DNA from: Gnetum montanum
Taxonomy: Eukaryota > Streptophyta > Gnetopsida > Gnetales > Gnetaceae
Direction of reading: 5' to 3'
DNA length: 53,085 nt
Assembly (NCBI GenBank): GCA_015680685.1
Contig: MNCI01029688.1
Coordinates: forward strand, 68,774-121,858
Within the stretch, counting starts at the first letter, position 1, and each line of letters begins with the position of its first letter. The translations under genes were made by a program, and so were the position numbers. The notes under the pieces are model-generated. The model was not told where the DNA came from, did no database searches, and saw only the letters and a list, made by a program, of their open reading frames with translations. Of the stretch, positions 22,597 to 33,693 are shown piece after piece.

Positions 22597-25500
22597 ATGA
22601 ACCCTGCGAACAGTACCGGTGCGATGGCTCACGTAACAAACATCATGGACATCACAACTGTCCAACAACCCATCGCACAGCACCCGGGAATGCAACCCAT
22701 AGCGGGGCCCCACCGATCCCTAAGGTTACAGGGGAGAGATCCAGCCTCCAACCTAATCACCCAGGACACGTATAACTTTATATGTATTAAAATATAAGCT
22801 GGCCTGGCCGTTGACCGAGCTGAAATGGAAGTGATGAGGCAGTTCGAACTCTTCTACAGGGGAGGATACGAGTTCACCCCTTCCCCATGCGATGTAATCC
22901 CCGTCCCTGAACAATATTCGGAACTCGTCACACAACTCCTCCTCCACAAGCGCCAGTCGTTAGACCAGCCTGCACTAGAGCCTCAGCTAGAGGAGGAGGA
23001 TGACTTCGCTGCTCAATCCAAGCACGAAGACTCCTACCATACCCTAAGCCCGCAAGTACGGGTTAATCCCATTTTTCATCATGAGACAGGGGAGATCCTG
23101 CCCGTACAACACCTTAGATTCACCCAGGCTCAAGCGCCACCACCGGAAACAGCAGCGCTCGTACATATTCCTCTCTCGAGTGATCACCAACCCAACACCT
23201 TCCTTCTCACACTTATCCCTAACACAGCTGCGAGCTCATCCTCACAAGCATCGCCTCCTCACGACAACACAGGTGTAACGTCCCCACCCCGCGTAATAGG
23301 GATGCCACATGTGATCCCGGCATCTACATCCGCTCACTTCATATCGCACATCCAAATGCATACAGTTCCCCAAACAGCCGTGACCCAACAGGGAGTCCCC
23401 GCGCACAATGTGGCGGGACAATGGCCAGCGAGGGGAGTGTCATCACACCAAATTCCCCATCACCATGCACCACCCCGCACAATCCCACCAACTAATATTC
23501 CCCAAGCATAGGCCCAGCTGCAGCAACAACAGCCACAACATTTTCCCTACAACATGCCATCTGTAGTGCAACCCGCCATAACCTTTCCACAAGTACAACC
23601 ACCACCCGCGCAGCTGTCGGCCTTTCAGCCCATCATACAACAATCTAACTTGTACAACATACCACAACCCGAAGCCGCAGCATTACCGAGTGCCCAAGAC
23701 TGGGCGGATGCCAAAAGCCTAATGCAGGAGCTCACTGATGAGGTGAAGCACCTCAAAACAGCCGCTGACGGAGAGCTGAAGGTAGTGGATTTCTACAACG
23801 ATGACCCCATCAGCTCTTCAGTCCTGCCTCTAACCTTACCTAAAGGTGTCCCCTTGCCCACATTGACCAAGTACAATGGGGAGACAGATCCCAATGCACA
23901 TCTCATAACGTTTAGACTAGAGTGCGCATTGCTCCAGGCATGGCCCCACTCCATACTACGAGTATTCCCCATGTCGCTCGTGGGGAGAGCACTCGATTGG
24001 TACCGAGCCCTGCCCAGGAACTATATCTTTTCCTTAGATGATCTTTTACGCCAGTTTGTAACCCGGTTCAAGTACAACTTGAAACCCGAGGCCACGCTGG
24101 ACAGCCTCATGCAGGTCAAGCAAGCACCGCTTGAACCTGTACAAAAGTTTATTCAGAGATGGAGTGCGGCTCTCAACGAGCTACACGAGCCAATTTCTCC
24201 AACTTATCTACTCACAATTCTGAAGGGGGCTGTCAATGATTTCTTCAAGTCCAAATTATATTACCTTAACGCGCATGATCTTAATTAGGCATTTGTGCAG
24301 ATAAAAAACATAGAGGAAGCGGCTCAAAACAGCCACGACCCGGCATACTTGGCCTTCAGAAACCAACACACTAAAAAAGATAAAGAGAAAGCCAAGACAA
24401 CTATAGCAGCGATAGCAGGAGCCCAACAAACGAACATCACACCCCAACAAAAACCACCCGCAACCCCTACTAACTACTATAAACCCGCTCCCACAACAGC
24501 CCCGGAGTCATCATCATCACAGAACCCAACAAACCGTACATGCAATTTCGAGAGGAAAGAACCCTCTCAATACATGCCTCTGCCGATGAAACCATCCCAG
24601 CTCTTTGATTAGCTCCTAAAAGCTGGGCTGATGACACACAAGCAGTTGTCCCCTACGGCCATCCAAAGACATGAACGGTTCTGCCAACTTATACAGAACC
24701 CAAGCTTAGCAACCCCCGATAAGCCGCCCGTACCCAAAGGGTTTAGGATGGATCGCTTCTGCAACTACCATCAACGCAACGGGCACAGAATAGATTACTG
24801 CTTCACCCTGAAGCAGGATATCTAGCGGATGATTGATGACAGCAAAATCACTTTCGATGAGGCTAACCCGGTCCAGCCGCAGAATTAGGCTATGGGGGTG
24901 TACAAGGATCCCCTAAACACCCAAGAGGCCCCGTACGTGATTAGCACGGTCTACTTTGATGATGATTTCGAGGCAAGTAACATTAACACCATCTACCCTC
25001 AAAACACACAAGAAATGTCTCATAGGCCATTCGTAGTGCGGATTCCTCCCACCGTGACCACACCCACACCCCAATCACCACGCGTCCCCTAGCAGCCCTA
25101 TGTCATCCGTATACCTTCAGTCGTACCTACACCCTTAAAGCCACTAATCCCTCACACTCGGCCTGCTCCCTTCGTAGTCCGAGTGCCACTGGCCGTTGCA
25201 ACAGCAGAGGTCCAACCTCCACCGAAACCAACCCCGTATGTTGTTAGGACACCCGAAAGTCATAACATTCATCAAACCTCTATCACATAGGCGTGGGGCA
25301 AACCTCGCCCCTACGTCGTCAGGGTCCCTGGCCAGCCTTTGGCTCAAATGCCTCCCACTGACCAAACGCCACCCCACCCATCTCCATATGTGGTGCGCAT
25401 CCCAAGGAAATCTGAGGCACCGAAACCGACTCCACCTCCAAGCCATACGCGAGAACGCTTGGCTGATAGGCTTACACGCGAATGCCTGGAGAAAGAGCAT

Positions 25501-25773
25501 CAACGATTGGCTCTGGGGCCACCTAAGCCTACTCCACTCAATTTCATACCCATGTCACCAACTAACGATCAGTCAAATGCAGGTGATCAGGGTGAACCGT
25601 CATCAAAGCCAAACAAACCATCTAAAACTACAGCACAGAGCAAGGATGACAGGCCACTAAAACACGAAATAAAACTGTTGGGCCCAATGGACCCAATCGC
25701 TGCTGACAAGAATGTCTCCAACAGTAGAGACTTTGCGATGGCTTTAACACAAGTCACCCAAGCGCTGAAATAA
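22597..25773 (+). pseudogene. Gag of element E
   Basis: One reading frame of about 1,058 codons starting MNPANSTGAM, interrupted only by eight in-frame stops (22795 TAA; TAG at 23509, 24286, 24610, 24823, 24886, 25090, 25288). Each stop can come from a Gln codon by one C-to-T change. Gag forms the particle that packages element RNA. A Gln/Pro/His-rich N-terminal part is followed by the retrotransposon gag core at about 23860-24290 (LPTLTKYNGETDP, later LDWYRALP). A region with CNYHQRNGHRIDYC (about 24760-24800) may be a derived zinc-knuckle-like motif, and a proline-rich tail has six PYVVRIP-type repeats. Protease follows in the +1 frame after a 13-bp gap. Confidence 0.85.
25027..25404 (+). 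repeat. Six P[YF]V[VI]R[ITV]P repeats in the E gag tail
   Basis: The translated gag shows PFVVRIP, PYVIRIP, PFVVRVP, PYVVRTP, PYVVRVP and PYVVRIP, starting near 25027, 25096, 25167, 25233, 25309 and 25384, separated by 16-19 residues of Pro/Thr-rich linker. The heptapeptide is kept while linkers vary, which suggests a short binding motif. Confidence 0.7.
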
Positions 25774-25786
25774 AAAAAACACTTCT

Positions 25787-26752
25787 TTGAGCTTGTATGA
25801 CTTAGTCCTAACATCCCAAACTCATCGGGAAGCTCTCGTACGCATGCTCACGTCGATCCCGGTCGGTGAGGACTTGCCTCCAAGCGAACCGGCCATTCAT
25901 GCCGTAATGTATCCATCTCACGGTGTCATCCCTAAACCCTTGAGCTTCCACGATGATAACATCAAAGTAGACAAGAAGACGGGGAAGACAACGACAATCG
26001 CCATGTTCATAACAATACAAGTAAACCAGTTCAAAATACACAGAGTCCATGTAGACGATGGGGCGACCACAAACGTTGTACCCTATCCCATCATTGAACA
26101 ATTGGGGTTTACTAACTTAATTAAACCTACTACAACAACATGTTTAAAGTCATTCAGCGGGTCACGTGTACTGGTCAAAGGCACGATAACCTTAGACTTC
26201 ATAGCGGGAGACCAGTTCCCCACATCTGCTGACTTCTTGGTTGTCGATGAGATGCCAGGGTTCAACTTGATTTTAGGAAGACCCTGGTTGGCCCAACTGA
26301 GAGCCGTTTCTTCTCCTATACATCAGGAGATTCACCTACCCTATGAGGGTGGTGAAATCGTCATACATGGGGAAGCGGTCACTCCCATTATTTCCTCGCA
26401 CATGGACAGCGACCAAGGCTCCGAAGTTGAACTCGCGAAGTCTAGTCAAAATAATGCAAACAAGCCAAAACTAGTGGGTGGTAAATCTTTGAACACGGGA
26501 CAAGAGCCTCCTAAAACTGAAACACCCGCATCTAACACTTTATACACATCGTCTCATGAAGAAATCAACACGGAAACAATGATGGACACTGAAGCACCTG
26601 AAAATACCGATACCGAAAACATTCAATCAGACGTCTCCTGGACTGAATTGCCATTCAATGTGATCAGCGAAGGAGATGCAAAATACAAAATCATACCGGC
26701 CAATACACCCCTTGACATAAAAATAAAGAAAATCAAAAAACAATCAAAATAA
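25787..26752 (+). CDS. Retropepsin-type protease region of element E
   Basis: An intact 321-codon frame, +1 relative to gag. The protease core spans about residues 65-185. The catalytic motif reads HVDDGATTNVVP, and the second conserved element is FNLILGRPWL near residue 160. Asp-Asp-Gly instead of Asp-Ser/Thr-Gly departs from most retropepsins, but Tat-lineage proteases often have DNG here, so this may still be active. The last 130 residues are Ser/Thr/Glu-rich linker ending in a lysine cluster. The stop is followed at once by a tandem repeat array. Whether it is made by frameshifting from gag cannot be seen. Confidence 0.8.
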   Translation: MSLYDLVLTSQTHREALVRMLTSIPVGEDLPPSEPAIHAVMYPSHGVIPKPLSFHDDNIKVDKKTGKTTTIAMFITIQVNQFKIHRVHVDDGATTNVVPYPIIEQLGFTNLIKPTTTTCLKSFSGSRVLVKGTITLDFIAGDQFPTSADFLVVDEMPGFNLILGRPWLAQLRAVSSPIHQEIHLPYEGGEIVIHGEAVTPIISSHMDSDQGSEVELAKSSQNNANKPKLVGGKSLNTGQEPPKTETPASNTLYTSSHEEINTETMMDTEAPENTDTENIQSDVSWTELPFNVISEGDAKYKIIPANTPLDIKIKKIKKQSK

Positions 26753-26759
26753 AACTACG

Positions 26760-27000
26760 TAACTACTGTATGTCCGAAACGACGTTAAACTACTGTACGT
26801 CCGAAATGACGTTAAACTACGGTTCATCCGAAACGATGTTAAACTACATGCAGTCCGAAATGACATAAAACTAGCCATGATCAGAAATGGTCGGTCCACC
26901 AAGAACCTTATCCACTTTATCCCAAATATTTCTCATTTACAATGGGGCCCGGAATGGCCTTAAACTACGCATAGTGGACCGAAACGGCCTTAAACTAGCG
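26760..27000 (+). repeat. Tandem array with TTAAACTA units after E protease
   Basis: Four good units of about 28-30 bp (core GTCCGAAACGACGTTAAACTA, with variants) at 26762-26875, then two looser units near 26945-27000. The same unit type appears before RT (32207-32285) and after integrase (35815-36170). Confidence 0.7.
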
Positions 27001-27255
27001 CATACCCTGTCTTCCTTTTTATGTACCGTTCATCATCATTCCAGTGCATTACATTTAAATAGAAAATCAAATCCAAAAACATCTTAAAATCATGTCATGT
27101 GTGCAACCAAATTGAAAATCAACAAAAATTTCTTACATACAACATTATTCAATTACAAGTTTCAACTGTTTTCATCCGTTTCAAAATTTCCAAATCACAT
27201 TTTTCGTATAAATTTGACTCAAACAACAAAACAAAAAAAGCTCAAAATCAAAACA

Positions 27256-30200
27256 CTAAACATCTAAGGTGGGAGGGTCATCCTCTCTAGATCCACCAAC
27301 GTCAGGGGCCTTTGCTCCACTGGGGCCCGCCTCCTGAGCATCATCACTACCTTCATCCTGAGAACAAACAACCAACATGAGAATAAGCGAATGCCAAAAT
27401 GTCAAACGTTATCCAATGAATTAACTCCATAAGAACAAAACGCTTACCATAGTAGATCCCCCTAAGTCGAACTCCAGCCGACGAAGGATTTCTTCCTCAG
27501 AAACACTGGCACAGTTCGTCCCATCCAGGCCTAAGTCAACGTTTGCCAAAGTCTTCCCTTTGTCGACAGTTGACCAGGTGGGACGTTTCAATGGAAATTC
27601 TCCAACTGACACTTCCCCAGATGCGGTTGTGATTATCCTTGTAGGTGACTCCATTTCCACAGTTGTATTCTGTGCAAAAGTATCGAAGGCCGAACGCAAG
27701 CCTAAACCCTCCACAAACATTTCTAGTTGGCGCTTTTCGATGGACACCTCTTTTAGTGACTTCTTGTAGTAATGTTTGTGATTCTTCTCATCCTAACCCC
27801 ACTTACGAACCTTAGAAGCAAACGAGTTCCAATCTTGACACTTAAGGTTCAGGAGATCAATTTGAGCTTTGCATTCTACCATTCTCCGAGTCAGTGATGC
27901 ATGACGATTCAGAAGGTTCCAATACCTGGTGTATGTAACCTCCGATGTTCGCCAAGAGCGATCTCCACTTAATCTAGTAGTGGTGAACTCGTATCGAGCC
28001 TTTAAATCATCGTGTTCCTCTGACAATTCGGAGACTTCCTTTTCTTTTGCCTGTATTTGCAGCCACAACTGCTCGATGGAATGCTTGCAAGTCCATAGTG
28101 ACTTAGCATGGTGCGCAAGGCTTTCTGCAACTCCCTCATAAACAGGCCTTGGCACCTGCTCCACTTCAGGGGAGAGTGTGGTTAGGCTTTCCATGCTAAC
28201 GCTTTCTGAGGGATCCCATCTCAGTTTAACACCTACCCATGTGAAAAACAAAAAAATATAATAAACGTCAAAACTATACAAGCAAGATGCAAGGCTCCAA
28301 AACTTTAAGTGATTCATACCTATATCAGGGTGGGCTTCTTGGATGCGTTCAACGACTTCCTCCGCGATGCCAGCCACAAAATCTATCTTACTCGGCATTT
28401 CTGACCAAATAAGTGGCTCGTGGGTACGAGAAGAACTAACCTCAACGGTCCTCTCAGGTGAACCGTCCTCATCGGTACATCTAGGCGCACCGTTCTGGTC
28501 TCGCTACCTTCATCTGGACAGAATAAAAAACACATAAGAATAAGCAAAAAATATAACCCAAAACAAAAAAAAGAAGAAGGACAACTAAACAAGATAAAAG
28601 GGAAAAACGTACCGTGCCCCTCGTCATCCCCTGGGGGAGCGCCTAAATCCAAATCTCCTTGAAGAAAACTGCGGAACATTTGGTCGACACTACCTTGGTC
28701 GTCCAAAGGCTTAGTTCCTATGGTTTTCTCCCTTAACTCCTCCATCCCGCCACCTTGACTCATTTCTGTATGCTCCTCCTCATTGTTTTTCCCCGTATTG
28801 GTTTCCTTCTCCTCCGTGATCATCTCTAAAGCCTGTTTCCTTACTGTTTTAAAAAAAAATCAAGCCAAAGGAAAAATAGATCAATGACACATAAGCGATT
28901 GAGGCGAGAGTTATAAATAGAATAAAAATGATAAAGTAATAAGTAGGCGAGTTCCGCTCACCAGGCATCTTGAAACGTATCTGCTTCACGCGTGGCTGGC
29001 TCACACCGGAAACGTCCTCAGCTGGGCGCTCAGGCCTCTTTAGCTTTGCTTTAGCTAGGCCGACGGTTTCCTTGATGACCTGTTCTGCCCTTCTAGCAGT
29101 GTAAGGAAGCTCATCTGGCTCCAAGCCCACACTATCACGTGTGTGGATTGAACCACCAGATGATCCCCCCATAGTAACGGAAACGGATTCATCGATACCT
29201 TCGGGTGCATCTTGGGATTTGGCTGTGTCATACAGGTGATGGATCCACGAGCGGGATAGTTGACCCCGATCCCGTAGGACAAACTTGTTATCTATGCGAA
29301 TTACCAAGAACTCGACAAAACGACGAAGATAACCAGCGAAAAATGCAAAGGTGAAATGGGATTGCGCCTCGACATTCGAGCATAATCGCACTATCTCTTT
29401 GTGCATGCCCGCCAATAAAAATTTTGCCCAGTTATATCGCATCCCTGTTTCCAAAACAGTTCGCATCACATGGACAGCCTCAACCCCAAGGCACCTCACC
29501 TGGGAAAGCGTTTTGGGAAATACCCATGCTCTGAATAGGGGATACAGTTCGTTCACTTCTACAACCTTCGCCTTCCCCTGCATCGGGAATTCCTTGGTAC
29601 CCTTTGTTACGCCTAGCCAGTCCCCCAATTCCCGGATCATCTGGAGCTCTTTATGAGTTCTGTCTAACACTATATTCAAGCCATCCACCGGTATGCCAAA
29701 TAGGTCCGAAAAGAACTCGGGCGACAGACGGAAAACTACCTTCACACCCTTAATCCGGGTGTTGTAGTATGTGAAAGACTCATTAAAGGAGTCTACAGTC
29801 CCGATCATATCCCCAATGGAAACATCAGGACTCGACGTCATAAAAAGCTCCATGAGCCCAGCATCATCTAGGCAACGAGCGAGGGATGGAGTTGCACAAT
29901 TCCGTAACCACTTCTGGGCCTTAGCCACCCCTCCGAACTTCATTGACAAATTTGTCTCGGTTTGTCCGGTGGTCACCGGATCCTCACTAGAAGGCATATT
30001 AACTATAAAAGCAATCAAAGTTGTTTTATCAGCGTAAATCCAGGCAATTAGATGAACCCAATAACATATCTAAGAAGTGTTATCATTTACCGTCGGTGGT
30101 AGATCTAGACGTGCTGCCAAGATCACGAGAGAAAATTGGCCCGTTGTCAGTCCAGTCTTCATGAAGCCATCCACGAGCCTTGCACATCGCAAATGCTCTG

Positions 30201-31750
30201 GAGAACTGCTTGTGAAAGTGGACCATCAAACCCTTCGTTTGCTTCAGCACAGTCCCACGAAGGTTAGGGCCTGTCATAAATGCTCCCAGAGCTGTACGAG
30301 CGAGGGCTATCCCTTCATCCTCAATCACGGTCCTGTCTGGGTTGGTCTTCGGCCTGCAAACGAATACATGTCAACAAACAAGAAACCGACATCAAACGAC
30401 AAAAAGAAAGCAATAAATGTAAATGGTTCCACCTGGCTATTCGGTATACTGTGCCAGGAGGATGTATTATTGAGATAGTCCAATCCTCGTGGCAGTAACG
30501 CCCACACGCGCATTAACGGGCGTGTTGCCCTGGTCCCGTGGGTAGTGCCATCCTCATCAACAAATGGCCCCTCGTCAATGTCTTTGATGAAAACCATGAC
30601 ACCCTTGGTAGCCCTCGGCAGCATCGCATCAACCACACTCCGTGCAGTCACCTCGTCAAAATTCGACCACATGGCTACTTCAAAATTGTCTAGCAGAAAG
30701 GCCAAGAATCCACAAGCACCTTCCCTGAACCAAACCCCATTTTCATCCACCATTGGATCAGGGGGAACCTCCCCATCCTCAATAGGGCTGACCCATGTTA
30801 GCACCCCGACAAGCTCGACCACGATAAGGAAGTGTTTACTGTCCCTGCAATCGATCGCAATGCCACAAAACGAAAGTTTGCATCATAAATTCAAAATCAA
30901 CTCCGTTTACGCTCAGCGTATACGCTGCACACAGGGCGTATACGCCAGCCAAACTTTACACCGCAAAAAACACAACTTACGCCTGGTGTATACGCTGGAC
31001 ACAGAGCGTATACGGCCGCATTTCACCCTCAGCGTATACGCTATACACAGCGTATGCGCCGGACAAAACTGTTAGCACATAGCGCAAAAAAATGTGATTC
31101 AAACTTATCGTATACGCTGTACACAGCGTATACACCGACCAACACTTAAAAATGCAATTTAAACTCAGCGTATATGCTACCAAACAAAGCATCTACGCTG
31201 ACACCCAAACCCCTTCACGTGCAGCGTATACGCTGAAGAAACCCTCAGCGTATACGCTCGAGTTCGCTTTCAGTGTAAATCGTTTACGCCAGAAAAAATA
31301 AAATAGGACGCCAAAAGACAACTGTACGCGTACAGCATATACGCCGGGCAAACCCTCAGCGTATACGCCATCGCAAAGGACAAATTACGCTGATGACAAA
31401 CACGCCGACAAGCTTCGGTCACACTGGAGCGTACGTTAACATAACACAGAAAAGGGCCTACGCTAGTAAACTGAATAAACATCGTCTACGCTGCACAGTT
31501 ACGCTGGCGTATACGCCGAAAGCCCTTGGGTCGAAAATCCTCTGCGCTCGGCATATACGCCAGGATTGTCTACGCTAAGAAGCATGGAAACAATAATAGA
31601 GGTAGGGATCAAGGCTTACTTGTGGGACGTCACGGGCCACGACGGCATCCTCGGCCTAGGTAGACCCTGCAACATGGCCTCCGTCTCTTCGGCGAAGGTT
31701 AGATCGGGACCCTTCCTCCCCTGGCCCTCCACTTCCTTTCCCTTGCCCAT
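27256..31750 (-). CDS. Spliced antisense gene inside element E (eight predicted exons)
   Basis: Predicted exons on the minus strand: 31750-31620, 30844-30433, 30353-30091, 30002-28962, 28843-28613, 28513-28320, 28232-27448, 27357-27256 (ends in TAG). Donors are GTAAGC, GTGGAA, GTAAAT, GTGAGC, GTACGT, GTATGA and GTAAGC; acceptors all end in AG. Reading phase is kept across all junctions except 2-3; exon 6 needs one frameshift and exon 7 has one in-frame TAG (27795-27793). The product would be about 1,050 residues: basic N-terminus (MGKGKEVEGQ), FCP1/NIF-like HAD segment (exon 2), plant-transposon-type helical domain (exon 4), acidic linkers (DEGSDD), charged tail, probably coiled coil (exon 7). 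I do not know its function. Antisense ORFs are known in some Tat elements, but usually between pol and the 3' LTR. Being antisense, its introns would survive retrotransposition. Confidence 0.7.
28962..30002 (-). other. Exon 4 of the antisense gene: plant-transposon-type domain
   Basis: The largest exon, an uninterrupted 346-codon frame. It opens NMPSSEDPV; a central helical region holds FRLSPEFFSDLFGIPVDG, VNELYPLFRAW and GVEAVHVMRTVL. This order (a short motif before a helical block with LLxAI-type helix and LIxxxC) resembles the putative plant transposon protein family found in extra ORFs of Athila/Tat elements and in plant retrogenes. The end is basic (SRPRVKQIRFKMP-like), perhaps a nuclear signal. 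Intact over 1 kb in a generally decayed element. Confidence 0.55.
30433..30844 (-). other. Exon 2 of the antisense gene: FCP1/NIF-like HAD segment
   Basis: 412 nt, open throughout. The sequence runs from KHFLIVVELVGVLTW through GFLAFLLDNFEVAMWSNF and LPRGLDYLNN. In FCP1/NIF-family phosphatases the first block is LLVLDLNGLL or DLDETL and the second is RPxxxEFLxxxxxxFEVxxWSS. Here the pattern is kept, but the two catalytic Asp positions read Glu and Val, so phosphatase activity is unlikely. Plant NIF-like proteins with WSSA-type motifs are the closest family I can name. Assignment by motif only. Confidence 0.5.
30890..31600. repeat. GTATACGC palindrome cluster in intron 1 of the antisense gene
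   Basis: About 18 copies of AGCGTATACGCT or close variants over 700 bp, spaced 25-50 bp apart. The consensus is its own reverse complement. It is the same motif as in U3 of the E LTRs. No coding potential. Confidence 0.75.
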
Positions 31751-32003
31751 CTCAGAGCGTCTACGCTGACGATCTAAGTTTACGCTGAGCAACTGTCTAC
31801 GCTGGCGCGGAGAAGTTTAAGCTTCGGCGTCTATGCTAGGGTCTCCGCATCTACGCTAGGGATCAGTCTTAGGCGTCTACGCCGAGGTTTATGCTTACGC
31901 TAAGGTATTGTGGTTTACGCTTACACCTTATTAGGTTTACGCTGTCGCTCACGTTGTCGCTCACGCTGTCGCTTTCCAGTAAAACAAATGGACCCCCCCT
32001 TCC

Positions 32004-32013
32004 CTTTATATAG
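32004..32013 (-). promoter_or_regulatory. Antisense TATA box upstream of exon 1
   Basis: The minus strand reads CTATATAAAG, 254 nt before the ATG of exon 1, followed by a G-run. The intervening 5' region is made of short GTAAAC/GCGTAGAC units. It is a good candidate core promoter for the antisense gene. Confidence 0.5.
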
Positions 32014-32189
32014 TGCCTGATGATGCTGACGCTGACGCCGTCGCCGCTTACACTGCCATCGCTCCATTTTTTGCCTTTTTTCCTTTTTTGCCTACTATTC
32101 GCCAAAGTTTCCCCAAAAATGATGAAAATTAACTAAAAACAGAGATTATTATGTCCTGGTTCCTCCATGGACCCCGTTTTACACGTTTA

Positions 32190-32290
32190 CGCTAACTACC
32201 ATTATTGGCCCGGTATGGCCTTAAACTGCCACTCACTGCCCGGTAAGGCATCAAACTGCCATGCGTCCAGGTATGACGATAATCCACCAT
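32190..32290 (+). repeat. Tandem units before the E reverse transcriptase
   Basis: Three units of the CCGGTATGGCCTTAAACTG type, related to the arrays at 26760 and 35815. They lie between the antisense promoter and the RT frame. Confidence 0.55.
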
Positions 32291-33693
32291 TATACATGTA
32301 CGTATAGTTTAAAAACACCGAAAGACATAGAACGATCCCTCTTTGCTCATGCAACTCTCGGTTTATTGGCAGGGACAAGCTCAATGGACTGCCAACATTT
32401 AACCGCACCGTTAACCATTGACGGACCATACAGCACCATTATACGGGAAATTGACATAAACTTCATCAACTTAAGTCCACTAACGGACGACGCAGTTATA
32501 GCCTCAACACAGCAAACAACAGACGATCATGGGGGCATGACAAAATTTCTTGACATAGAAGCCGAAAACATCACCGAAGATCCGTTAGCCGAAACTCCCA
32601 TTACCATGCCTGATGGGGAAATTAGAATATTAAAATTGAGTACATTATTACAACCGCACTTGGCCCAAGACATTCAGAATGTGCTTAGGGAAAACATGAA
32701 AGCATTCACTTGGTCCTATACGGACATGCCCGGGCTAGATCCTAGAATCGTCCAACACAACATTATTTTAGACCCAAAACTAAGACTGATAAAACAAAAA
32801 GCACGAAAAGTTCGACCCGAGGTGGCATTGGCAGTTATGCCGAATGGGTGTCCAACATGGTCATCGTCCCAAAGAAAAACGGAAGCATTCTCCTATGCAT
32901 CGACTTTCGAGATTTAAACGTAGCAACCATAAAAGACGACTTTCCCCTACCCAGCATCGATCAACTCGTTGACTCGACTGCTGGGCATGCCTTACTATCT
33001 TTTATGGATGGTTTTTTAGGATACAACCAAATACGCATCAACCCGGAACATCAACTTCGAACCACCTTCATGACCCCATGGGGAAATTTTTGTTACACCA
33101 TGATGCCCTTTGGTCTCAAAAACGCAGGGGCCACATATCAAAGAGCCATGACGTTTATCTTTAGTGATTATATGTTATGGTCACTCAACGATTACGTGGA
33201 TGACATCGTGGTTAAATCAAAAACAGCCGAACAACATATACAAGACCTCGACTTAGTCTTAAAGCGCTGTTTAAAGTATGAACTAAGACTTAACCCAAAA
33301 AAATGTGTCTTTGGCGTTAAAACAAGCAAAATGCTCAGATTCATAGCCTCTGAAGTAGGGATACGAGTAGACCCCGATAAGGTTAAGGCCATCACCAACC
33401 TGAAACCACCCAGTAACCTTACTGAACTTCAAGGCCTGCAAGGTAGACTACAATTCATTAGGCACTTCGTAGAAAAATTAACGGACAAACTAAAACCTAT
33501 GAACCACCTGTTATGTAAAAATGTCCATTTTGAATGGACTCCGCAGTGTCAGGAAGCGTTCGAAAACATCAAAACAGCACTTTCCCGACTGCCCACGGTC
33601 TACTCGCCCCAAAACAACAAACCGTTTTACATCTACCTTGCCATTTCAGAATCATCCATCATGTCTATGCTTTGCCAAAAACAAAATGACTAA
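32261..33693 (+). pseudogene. Reverse transcriptase of element E
   Basis: RT copies element RNA into cDNA. The N-terminal part is in frame from 32261 to about 32845; the rest is in another frame from 32848. The join falls where a Gypsy RT should have about 15-20 more residues (the segment just before YAEWVSNMV), so a small deletion caused the shift. Readable motifs: VPKKNGSILLCIDFRDLN, FMDGFLGYNQI, MMPFGLKNAGATYQRAM and the catalytic YVDDIVVKSK, all canonical. The stop at 33691-33693 (TAA) can derive from CAA. The frame then continues into RNase H. Confidence 0.9.

Noticed and set aside
22597-25773. Many TAG codons in one gag frame could mean programmed amber readthrough.
   Set aside because: Stops sit at eight scattered places, one is TAA, pol also has TGA and TAA, and all fit C-to-T decay. 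Readthrough uses one site.
30890-31600. Regularly spaced short palindromic repeats resembling a CRISPR array.
   Set aside because: Units are 12 bp, variable and irregularly spaced, with no leader or cas genes, inside a plant retroelement.
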